The notes beneath the pieces were generated by a model. The model worked only from the letters and a program-made list of their open reading frames with translations. It was not told the origin of the DNA and did no database searches. Shown here in pieces: positions 9,492 to 18,514 of a stretch of DNA of 64,000 nucleotides. A program made the translations under genes and the position numbers. Source of the stretch: Stutzerimonas decontaminans (GTDB lineage: Bacteria > Pseudomonadota > Gammaproteobacteria > Pseudomonadales > Pseudomonadaceae); assembly GCF_000661915.1 (NCBI RefSeq), contig NZ_CP007509.1, positions 3,117,501-3,181,500 of the forward strand. Reading direction: 5' to 3'. Positions within the stretch are counted from its first letter, which is position 1; every line of letters starts with the position of its first letter.

Positions 9492-11441
9492 TCAGTTGGC
9501 ACTGCTGACCAGCGCCGGTATGTCGAGAAGAAGGGCAACGCTGCCGTCGCCAAGAATTGTTGAACCACTGAAGCCGCGCATGCCGCTAAGGAGATCGCCG
9601 AGTGGTTTGATGACCGCCTGGATTTCGCCAACGAAACGGTCCACCACGATGCCAGCGCGCTGATCACCGCACTGCACGACCACCAGACACTCACGGGCGC
9701 TTTGCTCGCGCGGTATACCGAAACGCTCGGCCAGGCGGAGGTAAGGCAACGGCTGGCCACGCAGGCTGAACACGTCGTTGCCTCGCTGTTCGCTAAACTC
9801 CAGGCACTCGACCACTAGGTCCAGCGGCAGTACGAAATCGGCGTCACCCACCGCGACCTGAAAGCCGTCGATGATGGCGAGCGTCAGCGGCAGGTGGATG
9901 CGAAAGGTCGAACCCTTGCCGCGGGCGCTCTGGATATCCACGGTGCCGCGCAGCTGCTCGATGTTCTGGCGCACCACATCCATGCCCACACCGCGGCCAG
10001 AAAGGTCGGTGACCTTGTCTGCAGTGGAGAACCCCGGCGCGAAGATAAGGTTGAAGACGTCGCGCTCGGCTAGCTGCGCCGTGGGCTCCACCAGCCCGCG
10101 CTCGATCGCTTTGCGCAGAATACGGTCGGTATCCAGGCCGCGGCCGTCGTCGCTGATCTCGATGACCACCGATCCCGACTGGTGATAGGCGTTGAGCGAA
10201 AGGGTGCCCTGCTCCGGCTTGCCGGCGGCCAGGCGCTCCTCGATCGACTCGATGCCGTGGTCCATCGCGTTGCGCACGACGTGCAACAGGGGGTCGGTGA
10301 GCTTTTCGACCATGGATTTATCCAGCTCGGTATCGGCACCGCTGACCTTCAGCTCGATACGCTTACCAAGTTCCCTGCAGACGTCCCGCACAACCCGCGG
10401 AAAGCGTTGGAACACATCGCCAATAGGCACCATACGCAAGTTCAGCGCGCGGTCGCGGATCTGTTCCACCAGATGCCCTACATCCTCAAGCAACTCGCCC
10501 AGGTCGGCGTCCTGACGGATCGCTGGGTGGCTGTTGCAGGCGGAATTGCGAATGACCAGCTCGCCAACAGCGTTGATCAGCTCATCGAGCTTGCGTGCGT
10601 CGACCTTGATGAAAACTTGCTCAGAGGCGCGAGAACGGTTGACTTCGGCTGCATCCAGGAGGCTGCTGCGTTGCGAGACGTCGACGATTGCCAGGTGATC
10701 TTCTTCGATCAGCGTGCTGTCAAGCTCGTCCAAGACCTCAATCTGGATGTCGCAATCCTGCTCGATGAACTCCAGCGCCTGCTCGATAGCGCTGCGCTCG
10801 ACATCAGCCATCAACTCGAGGACGAAGCCTAGATGACAGCTTTCTGAATTCAGCTCGGTGAGGGGCGGCAAATCGTCCTGCAGAACCTCCAGCGCAAGCA
10901 CCTCGCCCATGTCGGCCAGATACTGAACGAATGGGATCGGGTCCAGGCCATGTGCGAACACCTGCGCTTGCGGGCGCAGGGTGATGCGCCAATGCGTACC
11001 CCCGCTAATTCCGGCGGCAGGGATCGCCTCCGGAGCGACGTACAGAGCAACACCTTCGAGAAAGGAACCTAGCTCAGCGCAAAGACGGGCGCGCGTGACC
11101 GGGTCAGGATCTTCATCCTCACGGCCTTCGGCGACGTTGTCGAACAACCGGCTCAGGTAATCACCACAGTTGAGCAGCAGTGAAACCAGCGACGCATCGA
11201 TCGGCTGCTCGCCGGTGCGCACCTGAACCAGCAGATTTTCCATCAGGTGAGTGAAGTCCACCACCAGCTGGAGATTGAACATGCCCGAGGAACCCTTGAG
11301 CGTATGAGCTGCGCGAAAGATGGCGTTGATGCGCTCGCTGTCGGCACCCTGGCTTTCAATTGCCAGCAGCGCCTGCTCCATTTCGGCCAGCAGCTCGCGA
11401 GCCTCATCAAGCAGCACGCTACGAACGGCTTGCATATCCAT
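9492..11441 (-). CDS. cheA: CheA chemotaxis histidine kinase
   Basis: 649 residues. P1 Hpt domain with phosphorylated His46 ([14 protein letters not shown]); a middle region (about 155-265: [19 protein letters not shown] to [16 protein letters not shown]) of the P2-like type found in this class of CheA; P3 dimerisation ([19 protein letters not shown]); P4 kinase with N box [13 protein letters not shown]1 [10 protein letters not shown] and G2 GRGVGMDVV; and P5 CheW-like domain ([21 protein letters not shown]). An AGGA-type ribosome-binding site (GAGGAAG) precedes the ATG. The kinase phosphorylates the CheY encoded 300 bases upstream and the CheB downstream. Gap to the STAS gene is nine bases. 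Confidence 0.95.
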   Translation of the reverse strand: MDMQAVRSVLLDEARELLAEMEQALLAIESQGADSERINAIFRAAHTLKGSSGMFNLQLVVDFTHLMENLLVQVRTGEQPIDASLVSLLLNCGDYLSRLFDNVAEGREDEDPDPVTRARLCAELGSFLEGVALYVAPEAIPAAGISGGTHWRITLRPQAQVFAHGLDPIPFVQYLADMGEVLALEVLQDDLPPLTELNSESCHLGFVLELMADVERSAIEQALEFIEQDCDIQIEVLDELDSTLIEEDHLAIVDVSQRSSLLDAAEVNRSRASEQVFIKVDARKLDELINAVGELVIRNSACNSHPAIRQDADLGELLEDVGHLVEQIRDRALNLRMVPIGDVFQRFPRVVRDVCRELGKRIELKVSGADTELDKSMVEKLTDPLLHVVRNAMDHGIESIEERLAAGKPEQGTLSLNAYHQSGSVVIEISDDGRGLDTDRILRKAIERGLVEPTAQLAERDVFNLIFAPGFSTADKVTDLSGRGVGMDVVRQNIEQLRGTVDIQSARGKGSTFRIHLPLTLAIIDGFQVAVGDADFVLPLDLVVECLEFSEQRGNDVFSLRGQPLPYLRLAERFGIPREQSARECLVVVQCGDQRAGIVVDRFVGEIQAVIKPLGDLLSGMRGFSGSTILGDGSVALLLDIPALVSSAN

Positions 11442-11450
11442 GAGGCTTCC

Positions 11451-11729
11451 TCAGTTATCCAGCAATGATGTGAGCCAGACGCGCGCGAGCATCTGCTCGA
11501 CCGCCGGGCTCGGCGCGATCAGTTGTACCGACGGCAGCTGATGACGCAGCGCCAACAGCAGCTGCAGGCCGGAGCAATCGATTTCACTGATGCCTTCCAG
11601 GCTGACCGCCTCAGGCGCTCGCTGCTGCAATTCCAGAAGCAGCAGCGCATGCAGCTCAGCCGCGCGCTCGATGGTGAAGGCGCCGCCCAGCTTCAGCGTT
11701 GTGTCGTGGGGTATCTGCGATGCGGACAT
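11451..11729 (-). CDS. STAS-domain protein (anti-anti-sigma-like)
   Basis: 92 residues forming one STAS domain: LKLGGAFTIERAAELHALLL and the loop VSLEGISEIDCSGLQLLLALR. In anti-sigma antagonists the Ser at the helix start in the motif D-S/C-S-G is phosphorylated; here the loop reads EIDCSG, so the Ser is present. It is encoded four bases after cheY and nine before cheA. Related chemosensory loci in gamma-proteobacteria (for example Vibrio cholerae system III) carry a similar STAS protein; whether it binds CheA, CheY or another partner is unknown. Confidence 0.85.
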   Translation of the reverse strand: MSASQIPHDTTLKLGGAFTIERAAELHALLLLELQQRAPEAVSLEGISEIDCSGLQLLLALRHQLPSVQLIAPSPAVEQMLARVWLTSLLDN

Positions 11730-11733
11730 GGCG

Positions 11734-12099
11734 TCAGATCACCAGTTTGGAAACGGCGTCGAGCAACATCGGCGGCTGGAAGGGCTTGGTGATCCAGGCG
11801 CGCACACCAGCGGCCTTGCCCTGCTGCTTCATGCTGTCGCTGCCCTCGGTGGTGAGCATGATCACCGGGGTGAACTTGTAGGCTGGCTGTAGTTTGGCGG
11901 CCTTGACGAAGCTGATGCCATCCATGTTCGGCATGTTCACGTCAGAAATGATGAGGTTGTATTTGCGGCCGTCCAGCTTGCTCAGCGCGTCCTTGCCGTC
12001 CTGGGCCTCCACAACGGTGTAACCGGCGCCGCGCAGGGTCAGGCTGACCATCTGGCGCATGCTCGCCGAATCGTCGATCACCAAAATCGTCTTGCTCAT
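11734..12099 (-). CDS. cheY: CheY-type single-domain response regulator
   Basis: 121 residues, receiver domain only: TILVIDDSASMRQMVSLTLR, phospho-acceptor Asp53 in LIISDVNMPNMDG, switch Thr in VIMLTTEGSD and the Lys in AWITKPFQPP. It is the predicted phosphorylation target of the CheA encoded in the same operon. It has no output domain, so it acts by protein contact; with no flagellar genes in view, motor control cannot be assumed. The gap to the short MCP gene upstream is 12 bases. Confidence 0.95.
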   Translation of the reverse strand: MSKTILVIDDSASMRQMVSLTLRGAGYTVVEAQDGKDALSKLDGRKYNLIISDVNMPNMDGISFVKAAKLQPAYKFTPVIMLTTEGSDSMKQQGKAAGVRAWITKPFQPPMLLDAVSKLVI

Positions 12100-12111
12100 G
12101 CTTGTTTCAAC

Positions 12112-13230
12112 TCAAAAGAATGTGATGGAAGAAGAAGCGCTGGTGGGCTCGACGCCACGGCCATCGTGCAGCGCACGTTGCTCCAGCGTGGTGTAAGTGC
12201 CACTCAGACGTTCGAGCCACTCGGCAACTTCCGGCAGCTCGACGCCGCCGGCGCTCAAGCTGGACAAGGTCTGCTCAAGGCGCTGCATGTCATCTGTGAC
12301 GTGCCCCATGATCTGGTCGACGCGGTCCTGAAATTGCAGGTGCACCACCAGCTGGTTGATTTCGCTTTCCAGCACGCCACGCTCCTGCTGGAGCTGGTGC
12401 AGTGAGTCCTGCAGCACCGTGGCCGTCTCGTTGAAGTCCTGCACGATGTTTTCAACCAGCTGCTGCGACTCCTCCACCACGCTCTGCTCGCGAATGGCGA
12501 AGGATGCAGAGAGGCCCTGCGCCTTGTGGATTACCTCGGTGACAGTCGCCACCGTCTCGCGGATCAGCTTGCCGGTCTCGCCAGATTCATTGGAGAGCTT
12601 GCGCACTTCGTCGGCGACTACCGAGAAGCCACGCCCCGCCTCCCCCGCCCGGGCTGCCTCGATGGCGGCGTTGAGCGCGAGCAGGTTGGTCTGATCGGCG
12701 ATCTTGCCCACCTGATCGGCCATGCGGCTGAGCTCGTGGGTCTGGCTGGCGATGCTGTCGATTTCAGCAAGCAGGAGCGCGCGGTACTGCTGGGTCTGCA
12801 GCAAGGCGTCGGTAATCTTGTGCAGATCATGCTCAGCTCGCTGGATGGTCTCGATCGCGCGGCTGCTCTGATCCTGACCACTTTGTGGCGCATCGGCGAT
12901 CAGGCGCTGACTCAACGCGGCGAAGCCGCACGACAAACCCGTGATGGCGCCGCCTACCTGGTCGCGAGCCAGCTGCAGATGCTGGCCCCACAGGGGCAGG
13001 ACACCGACTACCAGAGCCTGTAAGCGCTCGCGCAGCTGGGAGTCCTGCAATGGCTCAGAATTATCAAGCTGCGGCAGGTGTTTGGCCGCTTCGTAGCCGT
13101 TTTCGGCTACTACAAGCAGTAGCAGCACTATGGCGCCCCATGCGACGCCCAGCCACCAAATCTGGGCCAATAATCCGCAGAGGATTACGTTGGCCAGCGC
13201 CAAAACCCGTCCCGCATTCGGATGTCGCAT
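12112..13230 (-). CDS. short methyl-accepting-type protein without periplasmic sensor
   Basis: 372 residues. Two closely spaced N-terminal hydrophobic segments ([19 protein letters not shown] and [16 protein letters not shown]) form a membrane hairpin, with no room for a periplasmic ligand domain and no HAMP. The cytoplasmic part carries the MCP signalling tip ([23 protein letters not shown], shown in part) followed by a long helical C-terminus with a [15 protein letters not shown] motif typical of MCP-like proteins that open chemosensory operons of this class. It is the first gene of the cheY-STAS-cheA run. It may sense a membrane or cytoplasmic state, or act as a structural partner of the second MCP. 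Confidence 0.85.
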   Translation of the reverse strand: MRHPNAGRVLALANVILCGLLAQIWWLGVAWGAIVLLLLVVAENGYEAAKHLPQLDNSEPLQDSQLRERLQALVVGVLPLWGQHLQLARDQVGGAITGLSCGFAALSQRLIADAPQSGQDQSSRAIETIQRAEHDLHKITDALLQTQQYRALLLAEIDSIASQTHELSRMADQVGKIADQTNLLALNAAIEAARAGEAGRGFSVVADEVRKLSNESGETGKLIRETVATVTEVIHKAQGLSASFAIREQSVVEESQQLVENIVQDFNETATVLQDSLHQLQQERGVLESEINQLVVHLQFQDRVDQIMGHVTDDMQRLEQTLSSLSAGGVELPEVAEWLERLSGTYTTLEQRALHDGRGVEPTSASSSITFF

Positions 13231-13294
13231 GCCCGCTCAACTCCACAGCTATGTGCGATAGGCAGGCATTGTCGTTTGGTGGCGTTTTAATGGC

Positions 13295-13312
13295 TTGAGT
13301 AGAACTACTCAA
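13295..13312. promoter_or_regulatory. perfect inverted repeat upstream of the che operon
   Basis: TTGAGTAG-AA-CTACTCAA: two 8-base arms around a two-base centre, about 65 bp upstream of the short MCP start and 36 bp beyond the stop of the FixJ-type regulator gene. There is no T-run after it on either strand. It is a candidate operator for the neighbouring regulator, or less likely a weak terminator for it. Confidence 0.45.
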
Positions 13313-13347
13313 CACCTGAGGGGGAATCTACCTTCAGCGCTGGGAGG

Positions 13348-13953
13348 TCAGAGCAGCAGGCGAACGAGCTCCACGACCGATGAGACGTGTAGCTTGTCCA
13401 TAAGCCGTGCCCTATGGTTTTCCACGGTGCGCACGCTAAGGCCTGCCAGTTCGGCAATCTCGCGGCTGGAGAGGCCTTGCATCACCCATTGCGCGACTTT
13501 GCGTTCTTGCGCCGTCAGTAGCGACAGACGCGCTTCACGTGCCTCCCGCTGCAAGCGCTCGCGGTGCCGTTGCAGGCTGACCGCCAGCGCCGCGTTTACA
13601 CGATCCAGCAGATGCTGCCCGTGCACCGGCTTTTCAACGTAGTCGAACGCGCCTCGCCGCATCGCTTCCACTGCGGTTCCCACATCGCCGTGACCCGTGA
13701 TGAAGATGATCGGCGCTTCCACTCCTCGGGAGAGCAATTCTGCCTGCAACTGCAAGCCGCCCATTTGCGGCATCCGCAAATCGGAAAGGATGCATTCACA
13801 TGCCCCAGGCACGTGATCTTCGAGAAAGGCCAGCGATGAGGTGAAGCATCGCACGGTCAGGCTGATGGAACGTAACAGAGTGGCATGCACCTGAAGAACG
13901 AACGGATCGTCGTCAATCAGCGATACAGTGCCTTGCAGCGCAGACATGTTCAT
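13348..13953 (-). CDS. FixJ/NarL-type response regulator (REC + LuxR HTH)
   Basis: 201 residues. The receiver domain starts GTVSLIDDDPFVLQVHATLL with acceptor Asp58 in LSDLRMPQMGG, a pattern of the FixJ/TtrR group, and TGHGDVGTAVEAMRRGAFDYVEKP. The C-terminal LuxR-type helix-turn-helix is LTAQERKVAQWVMQGLSSREIAELAGLSVRTVENHRARLMDKL (shown in part as LSSREIAELAGLSVRTVENH). It reads in the same direction as the che operon, 117 bp upstream of it. No kinase gene adjoins it; the hybrid kinase at the far end of the locus is a possible partner. It could control the che operon through the palindrome between them. Confidence 0.88.
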   Translation of the reverse strand: MNMSALQGTVSLIDDDPFVLQVHATLLRSISLTVRCFTSSLAFLEDHVPGACECILSDLRMPQMGGLQLQAELLSRGVEAPIIFITGHGDVGTAVEAMRRGAFDYVEKPVHGQHLLDRVNAALAVSLQRHRERLQREAREARLSLLTAQERKVAQWVMQGLSSREIAELAGLSVRTVENHRARLMDKLHVSSVVELVRLLL

Positions 13954-14054
13954 GAGGACAGGAGAGTAATTGGAACCTTAGGGTCGCGATTGTAAGGGCT
14001 ATAGCCGTTGGTCATGTCAATTGATCGCGTGCTGCGCAACTGTGCGGCCGTTCT

Positions 14055-14075
14055 TTTAGGAGCGGTTGCCACAAC
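14055..14075. repeat. degenerate REP-like fragment
   Basis: TTTAGGAGCGGTTGCCACAA resembles the GGGAGCGGCTTTTGCCAC element at 16496-16515. Short elements of this kind are common between genes in pseudomonads; the match here is partial. Confidence 0.3.
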
Positions 14076-14119
14076 CAGGTTTTGGGGCCAATGCCGCCAT
14101 GCTGCTGGAGAGTTCGCTG

Positions 14120-15157
14120 CTAGTCGCGCGCGACCGGTTCCAGGCGGATCGCATCGTCGTGCAGCAAGGCCCGCCATGCCCGTCCCTCAGGATCGCGCAA
14201 CAGGGCGTCAGCCACCGCCGGCTCCAGGCGAGTGCGCAGCTGTCGGGCAACGTCACGGGCACCGAAGCGCGGGTCATGCGTCCGGCAGATCGCTTGCTTG
14301 ACGGCGCTATCGACCTGCAACTGCACGCCCTGCCGGAGCAGGCGTTGCGTGAGCTTGCTCAGCTCGACATCCAGCACCGGCATCAGCCGGTCGCCCTGGA
14401 TGCTATCGAACTGCAGCGTGCGGTCGAGTCGATTGAGGAACTCCGAATCGAAATGCCGATGCAGCGCCTGCCGGACGCTGCGGCTTCGCAACGCGCTACG
14501 GCCCGTGCGCGGGATCGGCCAGCGCTCCCACCGCGCAGCCTGCCGTGCACCGATATTGCTGGTCATGAACACCAGCGCGTTGCGGAAATCCAGGGTTCGG
14601 TTGCCGGCAGCCAAGGTCAGTCGTCCGCTATCCAGCACATTGAGCAAGCTGCGCACGACTTCCCGACTGGCCTTCTCCAGTTCGTCGAACAGCACGATGC
14701 CGGGCCGACTGAAACTACCGGCGATGGCCTCGGCATCGAACAACGTCGTGCCTTCCTTACTGCCTACATAACCGGGGGGAGCCCCAGTGAGCGCGGCAGC
14801 ATAATGCTCCTGCGCCAGGGTATTCATGTCGATGCGGCAGAACGCATCCGGCTTGCCGTGAATGGCCTGGGCCAATAGGCGCACGATCTCCGTCTTGCCG
14901 ACCCCGGTCGGGCCGAGGAATAGATTGACGGTCAGTGGTCGTTCGGGATCGCCGATCCCGGCCTTGACCACGCGAAGCATGGCCTCGATCTCGCCCAGCA
15001 CAGCGTCCTGGCCGATGATACGACTGCGCAGCAGCGCCATGACGGCCTCGACGTCGAACAGGAAGCGCGACGCCGATATCGGCCCTTGGCCTGCCCGATC
15101 GCTGGCTTGCGCGATCTGGGTACGGTTGTGCTCGATCAGTTCATTCACGAATGGCAT
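14120..15157 (-). CDS. amiB: AmiB-like AAA+ (Clp-type) ATPase
   Basis: 345 residues, essentially one Clp/HSP100 D2-type AAA+ module: IIGQDAVLGEIEAMLR, Walker A GPTGVGKT, pore-loop region GAPPGYVGSKEG, Walker B IVLFDELEKA, sensor 1 FMTSNIGA, arginine finger FLNRLDR and sensor 2 DPRFGARDVARQL. The N-terminal Clp repeats and first AAA domain are absent. In P. aeruginosa a protein of this build, AmiB, is encoded directly after the amidase gene amiE; this gene likewise follows amiE. AmiB has been described as a chaperone-like partner of the amide system, but its precise work is not settled. Gap to amiE is about 260 bp, which holds two copies of an intergenic repeat. Confidence 0.85.
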   Translation of the reverse strand: MPFVNELIEHNRTQIAQASDRAGQGPISASRFLFDVEAVMALLRSRIIGQDAVLGEIEAMLRVVKAGIGDPERPLTVNLFLGPTGVGKTEIVRLLAQAIHGKPDAFCRIDMNTLAQEHYAAALTGAPPGYVGSKEGTTLFDAEAIAGSFSRPGIVLFDELEKASREVVRSLLNVLDSGRLTLAAGNRTLDFRNALVFMTSNIGARQAARWERWPIPRTGRSALRSRSVRQALHRHFDSEFLNRLDRTLQFDSIQGDRLMPVLDVELSKLTQRLLRQGVQLQVDSAVKQAICRTHDPRFGARDVARQLRTRLEPAVADALLRDPEGRAWRALLHDDAIRLEPVARD

Positions 15158-15188
15158 GAGCGCCCCGGTGCAGAGAATTGAACGTACG

Positions 15189-15225
15189 TCCTCTCAACCC
15201 TGGGAGAGAGGCTGCGTGAATGGGG
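15189..15225. repeat. intergenic hairpin repeat, degenerate copy
   Basis: TCCTCTCAACCCTGGGAGAG followed by AGGCTGCGTGAATGGGG looks like a decayed copy of the element at 15322-15360 (CCCCTCTCC...GGGGAGAAGGCCGGGGTGAGGGG). It lies between amiE and amiB. Confidence 0.4.
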
Positions 15226-15321
15226 ACTAACGCTGCGCCTCCGCCGCTATGATTGCTCTCCAAAGGGTAAATCCTGGATCGCAACGAAAGCGACAAGCCG
15301 CTCAAAGCCGGTACCGCATAG

Positions 15322-15360
15322 CCCCTCTCCGTCGGGGGAGAAGGCCGGGGTGAGGGGCGC
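15322..15360. repeat. intergenic hairpin repeat CCCCTCTCC...GGGGTGAGGGG
   Basis: CCCCTCTCC-gtc-GGGGGAG forms a stem and is followed by AAGGCCGGGGTGAGGGG. This pattern (CCCTCTCCC...GGGAGAGG...GGGGTGAGGG) recurs between genes in many bacteria. Lying between amiE and amiB, it could act as an mRNA hairpin reducing amiB expression. Confidence 0.5.
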
Positions 15361-15420
15361 TTGCCCGCAGTGGCAAGCAAACCCTTGGAGCACTTACCCG
15401 GCCAGGTGGAAGGCAACATT

Positions 15421-16461
15421 TCAACCCAGCGTCCGCTCCCGCCCCGCGTGCGGCAGTTCGTACACCGGGCAGTCGGCGACGCCGACAGTGGCGCGGGTCA
15501 TGGCCTCGACGTTTTCCTGCGCCTTCTGCGCATCCAGCACCCAGGTGCGGTAGAACTCGAACGGACAGTCAGCCACACCCTTGTCGCCGTCACCGGAGTT
15601 GTAGACACCGGTGTAGCCACGGTGCAGGAGCTTAAACAGGTGGTTCTGCGACTGGTCGTTGGCACGGGCGTCACGGATTTGCGAGATGGACAGCTGGGCG
15701 TACTGGATACCCATTTCCTCCTCGCCGCACTCGCCCAGGGTGCGACCGTCGAAGCCGATGATCGCCGAGTGACCGAAGTAGCTGTAGACGCCGTCGAAGC
15801 CTGCAGCGTTGGCCACCGCTACATAGCAGTTGTTGGCCCAGGCCATGGTCTTGGACATCAGCACCTGCTGCTCCTTGGCCGGGTACATGTAGCCCTGGCA
15901 GCGCACGATCAGCTCGGCGCCCTTCATCGCACAGTCGCGCCAGATCTCCGGATAGTTGCCGTCGTCGCAGATGATCAGGCTGATCTTCATGCCTTTCGGG
16001 CCTTCCGAGACGTAGGTGCGATCACCCGGATACCAGCCCTCGATCGGGCACCAGGGGATGCACTTGCGGTACTTCTGCACGATCTCGCCCTGATCGTCGA
16101 TCAGCACCAGCGTGTTGTAAGGCGCCTTGCCTGGGTCTTCGTTGCGCTCGCCGGTGAGCGAGAAGATGCCCCAGGTCCGCGCCTCGCGACAGGCAGCCGA
16201 GAAGATCGCGGTTTCCTCGCCGGGAATGGTGGTGGCGGTGTCCATCATCTCGCCGGGGTCGTACATGATCCCCATGGTGCTGTACTCGGGAAACACCACC
16301 AGGTCCATGCCCGGCAGACCGAGCTTCATACCCTTGATCATCTCGGCGATCTTGCGCGCGTTGTCGAGCACCTCCGCTCGGGTGTGCAGGCGCGGCATCT
16401 TGTAGTTGACGACGGCTACGCCGACGGTATCGGGACTGCTGGAAATATCACCGTGACGCAT
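15421..16461 (-). CDS. amiE: AmiE aliphatic amidase
   Basis: 346 residues, the length of P. aeruginosa AmiE, and beginning with the same MRHGDISSS run. It belongs to the nitrilase superfamily; the catalytic triad is present as Glu59 (VVFPEYS), Lys133 (VQKYRK) and Cys165 ([15 protein letters not shown]). It hydrolyses short aliphatic amides such as acetamide and propionamide to the acid and ammonia in the cytoplasm. The ATG at 16461 follows a GGGGAGGC ribosome-binding site. It lies in the same direction as fmdA and fmdB upstream and amiB downstream, so the locus handles both formamide and longer amides. The amiC/amiR antitermination regulators that control this gene in P. aeruginosa are not in the window. 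Confidence 0.97.
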   Translation of the reverse strand: MRHGDISSSPDTVGVAVVNYKMPRLHTRAEVLDNARKIAEMIKGMKLGLPGMDLVVFPEYSTMGIMYDPGEMMDTATTIPGEETAIFSAACREARTWGIFSLTGERNEDPGKAPYNTLVLIDDQGEIVQKYRKCIPWCPIEGWYPGDRTYVSEGPKGMKISLIICDDGNYPEIWRDCAMKGAELIVRCQGYMYPAKEQQVLMSKTMAWANNCYVAVANAAGFDGVYSYFGHSAIIGFDGRTLGECGEEEMGIQYAQLSISQIRDARANDQSQNHLFKLLHRGYTGVYNSGDGDKGVADCPFEFYRTWVLDAQKAQENVEAMTRATVGVADCPVYELPHAGRERTLG

Positions 16462-16495
16462 GGGTGCCTCCCCTTGATTATCGAGTCAGTGCTTC

Positions 16496-16515
16496 GTGGG
16501 AGCGGCTTTTGCCAC
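16496..16515. repeat. REP-like element
   Basis: GTGGGAGCGGCTTTTGCCAC, an imperfect palindrome of the kind seen as REP sequences in pseudomonads. It lies in the 102-bp gap between fmdB and amiE. Confidence 0.4.
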
Positions 16516-16563
16516 ATTGCTCCGGCGCTGCAGCCGAGGCCCTCCACGGGGTTAAGTGACGCC

Positions 16564-16911
16564 TCAGTGGCTGATCATCCACGGGCGATTCGATGGGCTG
16601 GCCTTGAGCGCATGGGGATTCGCCTTGGTGGGCACCACCGGCTTGCTTGGGCCGCAGCAGCTGCAGCCGGCCGGGTGGCGCTTGTTGGCGGCATACTCGG
16701 CGACTGTCTTCGGCGCGTGGCTGGCGCGCTCATTGGTCTCATGCGCCGCGCGGGTGCTGCCGGCCATGGTTGCCAGGCCGGGGGCGGTGCGAATCACTCG
16801 CGGGCTGGGCGTGCCACATGCCGGGCAATCACAGGGTTCGCTGCGCACACTCATCGGGCGCAGGGCGGTGAAATCACCGCAGGCGTCGCAGTCGTATTCA
16901 TAGATCGGCAT
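16564..16911 (-). CDS. fmdB: FmdB-family zinc-ribbon protein
   Basis: 115 residues. The N-terminus MPIYEYDCDACGDF with the second pair CDCPACG is the FmdB/CxxC zinc-ribbon signature. An additional Cys cluster (AGCSCCGPS) lies near the C-terminus. In Methylophilus methylotrophus a protein of this family is encoded with formamidase and an amide transporter and was proposed to be regulatory. Here it lies 78 bp downstream of fmdA and 102 bp upstream of amiE. Its biochemical function is not known. Confidence 0.88.
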   Translation of the reverse strand: MPIYEYDCDACGDFTALRPMSVRSEPCDCPACGTPSPRVIRTAPGLATMAGSTRAAHETNERASHAPKTVAEYAANKRHPAGCSCCGPSKPVVPTKANPHALKASPSNRPWMISH

Positions 16912-16989
16912 CGCATCATCCTCCGTGTCCCTCCATCCGAGCGGGCCAGGCCGCCGTCCAGAGCACCTGCCCCGCCCGGATGAACGAAC

Positions 16990-18219
16990 TCATTTGTCGT
17001 AGGCGATCGGCAGGTCGATGCTGCCATCGAGGAACCGGGTCGGCCCGGACGCGTTCGGGTGGATGTCGAACTCGAAGATCTCGGTCGGCAGCCAGAGCGT
17101 GGCGCAGGCGTTGGGTATGTCCACCACACCGCTGATATGGCCCTGCACTGGCGCCGAACCGAGCAGCGAGTATCCCTGCGCCGGCGAGTAGCCGAATTTG
17201 GTCAGGTAGTTGATGGCGTTCAGACAGGCCTGCTTGTAGGCGATGTTGACGTCCAGGTAGTGCTGCTTGCCGCTCTCGTCTACCGAGATGCCTTCGAAGA
17301 TCAGGTAATCCTTGTAGGTCGGCACGATGGGGCTGGGCTTGAAGATCGGGTTTTTGATGCCGTACTTGGCCATGCCGCCCTTGATCAGCTCGACCTTCAT
17401 GTGCACCCAGCCGGCCATCTCGATGGCGCCGCAGAAGGTAATCTCGCCGTCACCCTGGCTGAAGTGCAGGTCGCCGACCGACAGCCCGGCGCCGTCGACA
17501 TAGACCGGGAAGAAGATCTTCGAGCCGCGCGAAAGGTCCTTGATGTCGCAGTTGCCGCCATGCTCGCGAGGCGGCACGGTACGCGCGCCCTGGGCCGCGG
17601 CCCTGTCACGCGCCTCGCCGGTGAGCTTGCCCATGTGCGCGGTCGCAGCGAATGTCGGATTGGCCAGCGGCGGCACACGGTTGGGATTGGTGTCGATCAG
17701 GCCCTGCTCGCGCTCGTTCCAGGTCGCCAGCATCTTGTGGTCCGGCAGGCAGCCGATCAGCCCCGGGTGGATCTGCCCGGCGAAACGCACGCCCGGGATG
17801 TGCCTGGAGCTAGTGAACAGGCCCTGGAAATCCCAGATGGACTTCTGCGCATGTGGGAAGTGGTCGGTCAGGAAGCCGCCGCCGTTCTGCTGCGAGAAGA
17901 AGCCATTGAAGCCCCACAGCGAGTCCTGCTTGGCGCCGATGTCGAGCAGATCCACCACCAGCAGGTCGCCCGGCTCGGCACCCTCGACCCCGACCGGACC
18001 GGACAGGTAGTGCACGGTGGTCAGGTCGACGTCGCGCACGTCGGATGCATCATCGTCGTTCTTGATCGCGCCTGCGGTCCAGTCGTAGGTCTCGAGAATG
18101 AAGTCGTCACCCGGCTTGACCCAGCAGGCCATCGGAATGTCCGGATGCCAGCGGTTGTGGATCTGCTCGTTCTCGGTGGCAGGCTGATTCAAGTCGACCT
18201 TGATCAGGGTATCGGTCAT
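16990..18219 (-). CDS. fmdA: formamidase FmdA (acetamidase/formamidase family)
   Basis: 409 residues, the usual family length. It begins MTDTLIKVDLNQPATENEQ and contains family landmarks: HNRWHPDIPMACWVKPGDDF, HYLSGPVGVEGAEPGDLLVV, FAGQIHPGLIGCLPD, PPREHGGNCDIKDLSRGSKI and SVGDLHFSQGDGEITFCGAIE (each quoted in part). It hydrolyses formamide, and in some members acetamide, to ammonia and the acid. A ribosome-binding site (AAGGAGCT) precedes the ATG. It is 295 bp downstream of urtE, with its own upstream operator-like motif, so it may be transcribed separately as well as from the transporter promoter. Confidence 0.95.
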   Translation of the reverse strand: MTDTLIKVDLNQPATENEQIHNRWHPDIPMACWVKPGDDFILETYDWTAGAIKNDDDASDVRDVDLTTVHYLSGPVGVEGAEPGDLLVVDLLDIGAKQDSLWGFNGFFSQQNGGGFLTDHFPHAQKSIWDFQGLFTSSRHIPGVRFAGQIHPGLIGCLPDHKMLATWNEREQGLIDTNPNRVPPLANPTFAATAHMGKLTGEARDRAAAQGARTVPPREHGGNCDIKDLSRGSKIFFPVYVDGAGLSVGDLHFSQGDGEITFCGAIEMAGWVHMKVELIKGGMAKYGIKNPIFKPSPIVPTYKDYLIFEGISVDESGKQHYLDVNIAYKQACLNAINYLTKFGYSPAQGYSLLGSAPVQGHISGVVDIPNACATLWLPTEIFEFDIHPNASGPTRFLDGSIDLPIAYDK

Positions 18220-18301
18220 GACGAAGCTCCTTTGCGTTGGAAGGACATCAGCGTTGCGCTGAACACGAAGCTAGTCTTTTCCGTCGCCAGCTTTTCCGAA
18301 A

Positions 18302-18318
18302 TACGTTGGATGACGTAT
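18302..18318. promoter_or_regulatory. operator-like motif upstream of fmdA
   Basis: TACGTTG-GA-TGACGTAT, 83 to 99 bp upstream of the fmdA start. It shares the half-site order and two-base spacing with TACGTCA-TC-TGACGTAT at 23693-23709 in the urtA/sensor-kinase divergent promoter. Probable binding site of the amide-locus response regulator (inference). Confidence 0.55.
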
Positions 18319-18459
18319 GCCCGGAGCCAGCAAATACGAGGCTTTCAGCTCTGTTTGGCAGGCAGGAGAAGGCCGGCGTGCAGGGAATGCACACCAGCCT
18401 GAGGATCAGGAAAAAGAGAAGAATTGCGTCGCCCCATCGCTCCGCGAAAGGCCCTTAGC

Positions 18460-18496
18460 GCGCGAACCAGCCTGCACGGTTCGCGCCCTAGGGCGC
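18460..18496. promoter_or_regulatory. two overlapping hairpins between urtE and fmdA
   Basis: GCGCGAACC (18460-18468) and GGTTCGCGC (18478-18486) form a perfect 9-bp stem with a 9-base loop. The 14-base palindrome GCGCCCTAGGGCGC (18483-18496) overlaps its last four bases, so the two structures exclude each other in RNA. They lie just beyond the urtE stop on the minus strand. There is no T-run, so simple rho-independent termination is unlikely; mRNA processing or attenuation is possible. Confidence 0.4.
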
Positions 18497-18514
18497 CCCA
18501 CGGAATAAGCGCCC

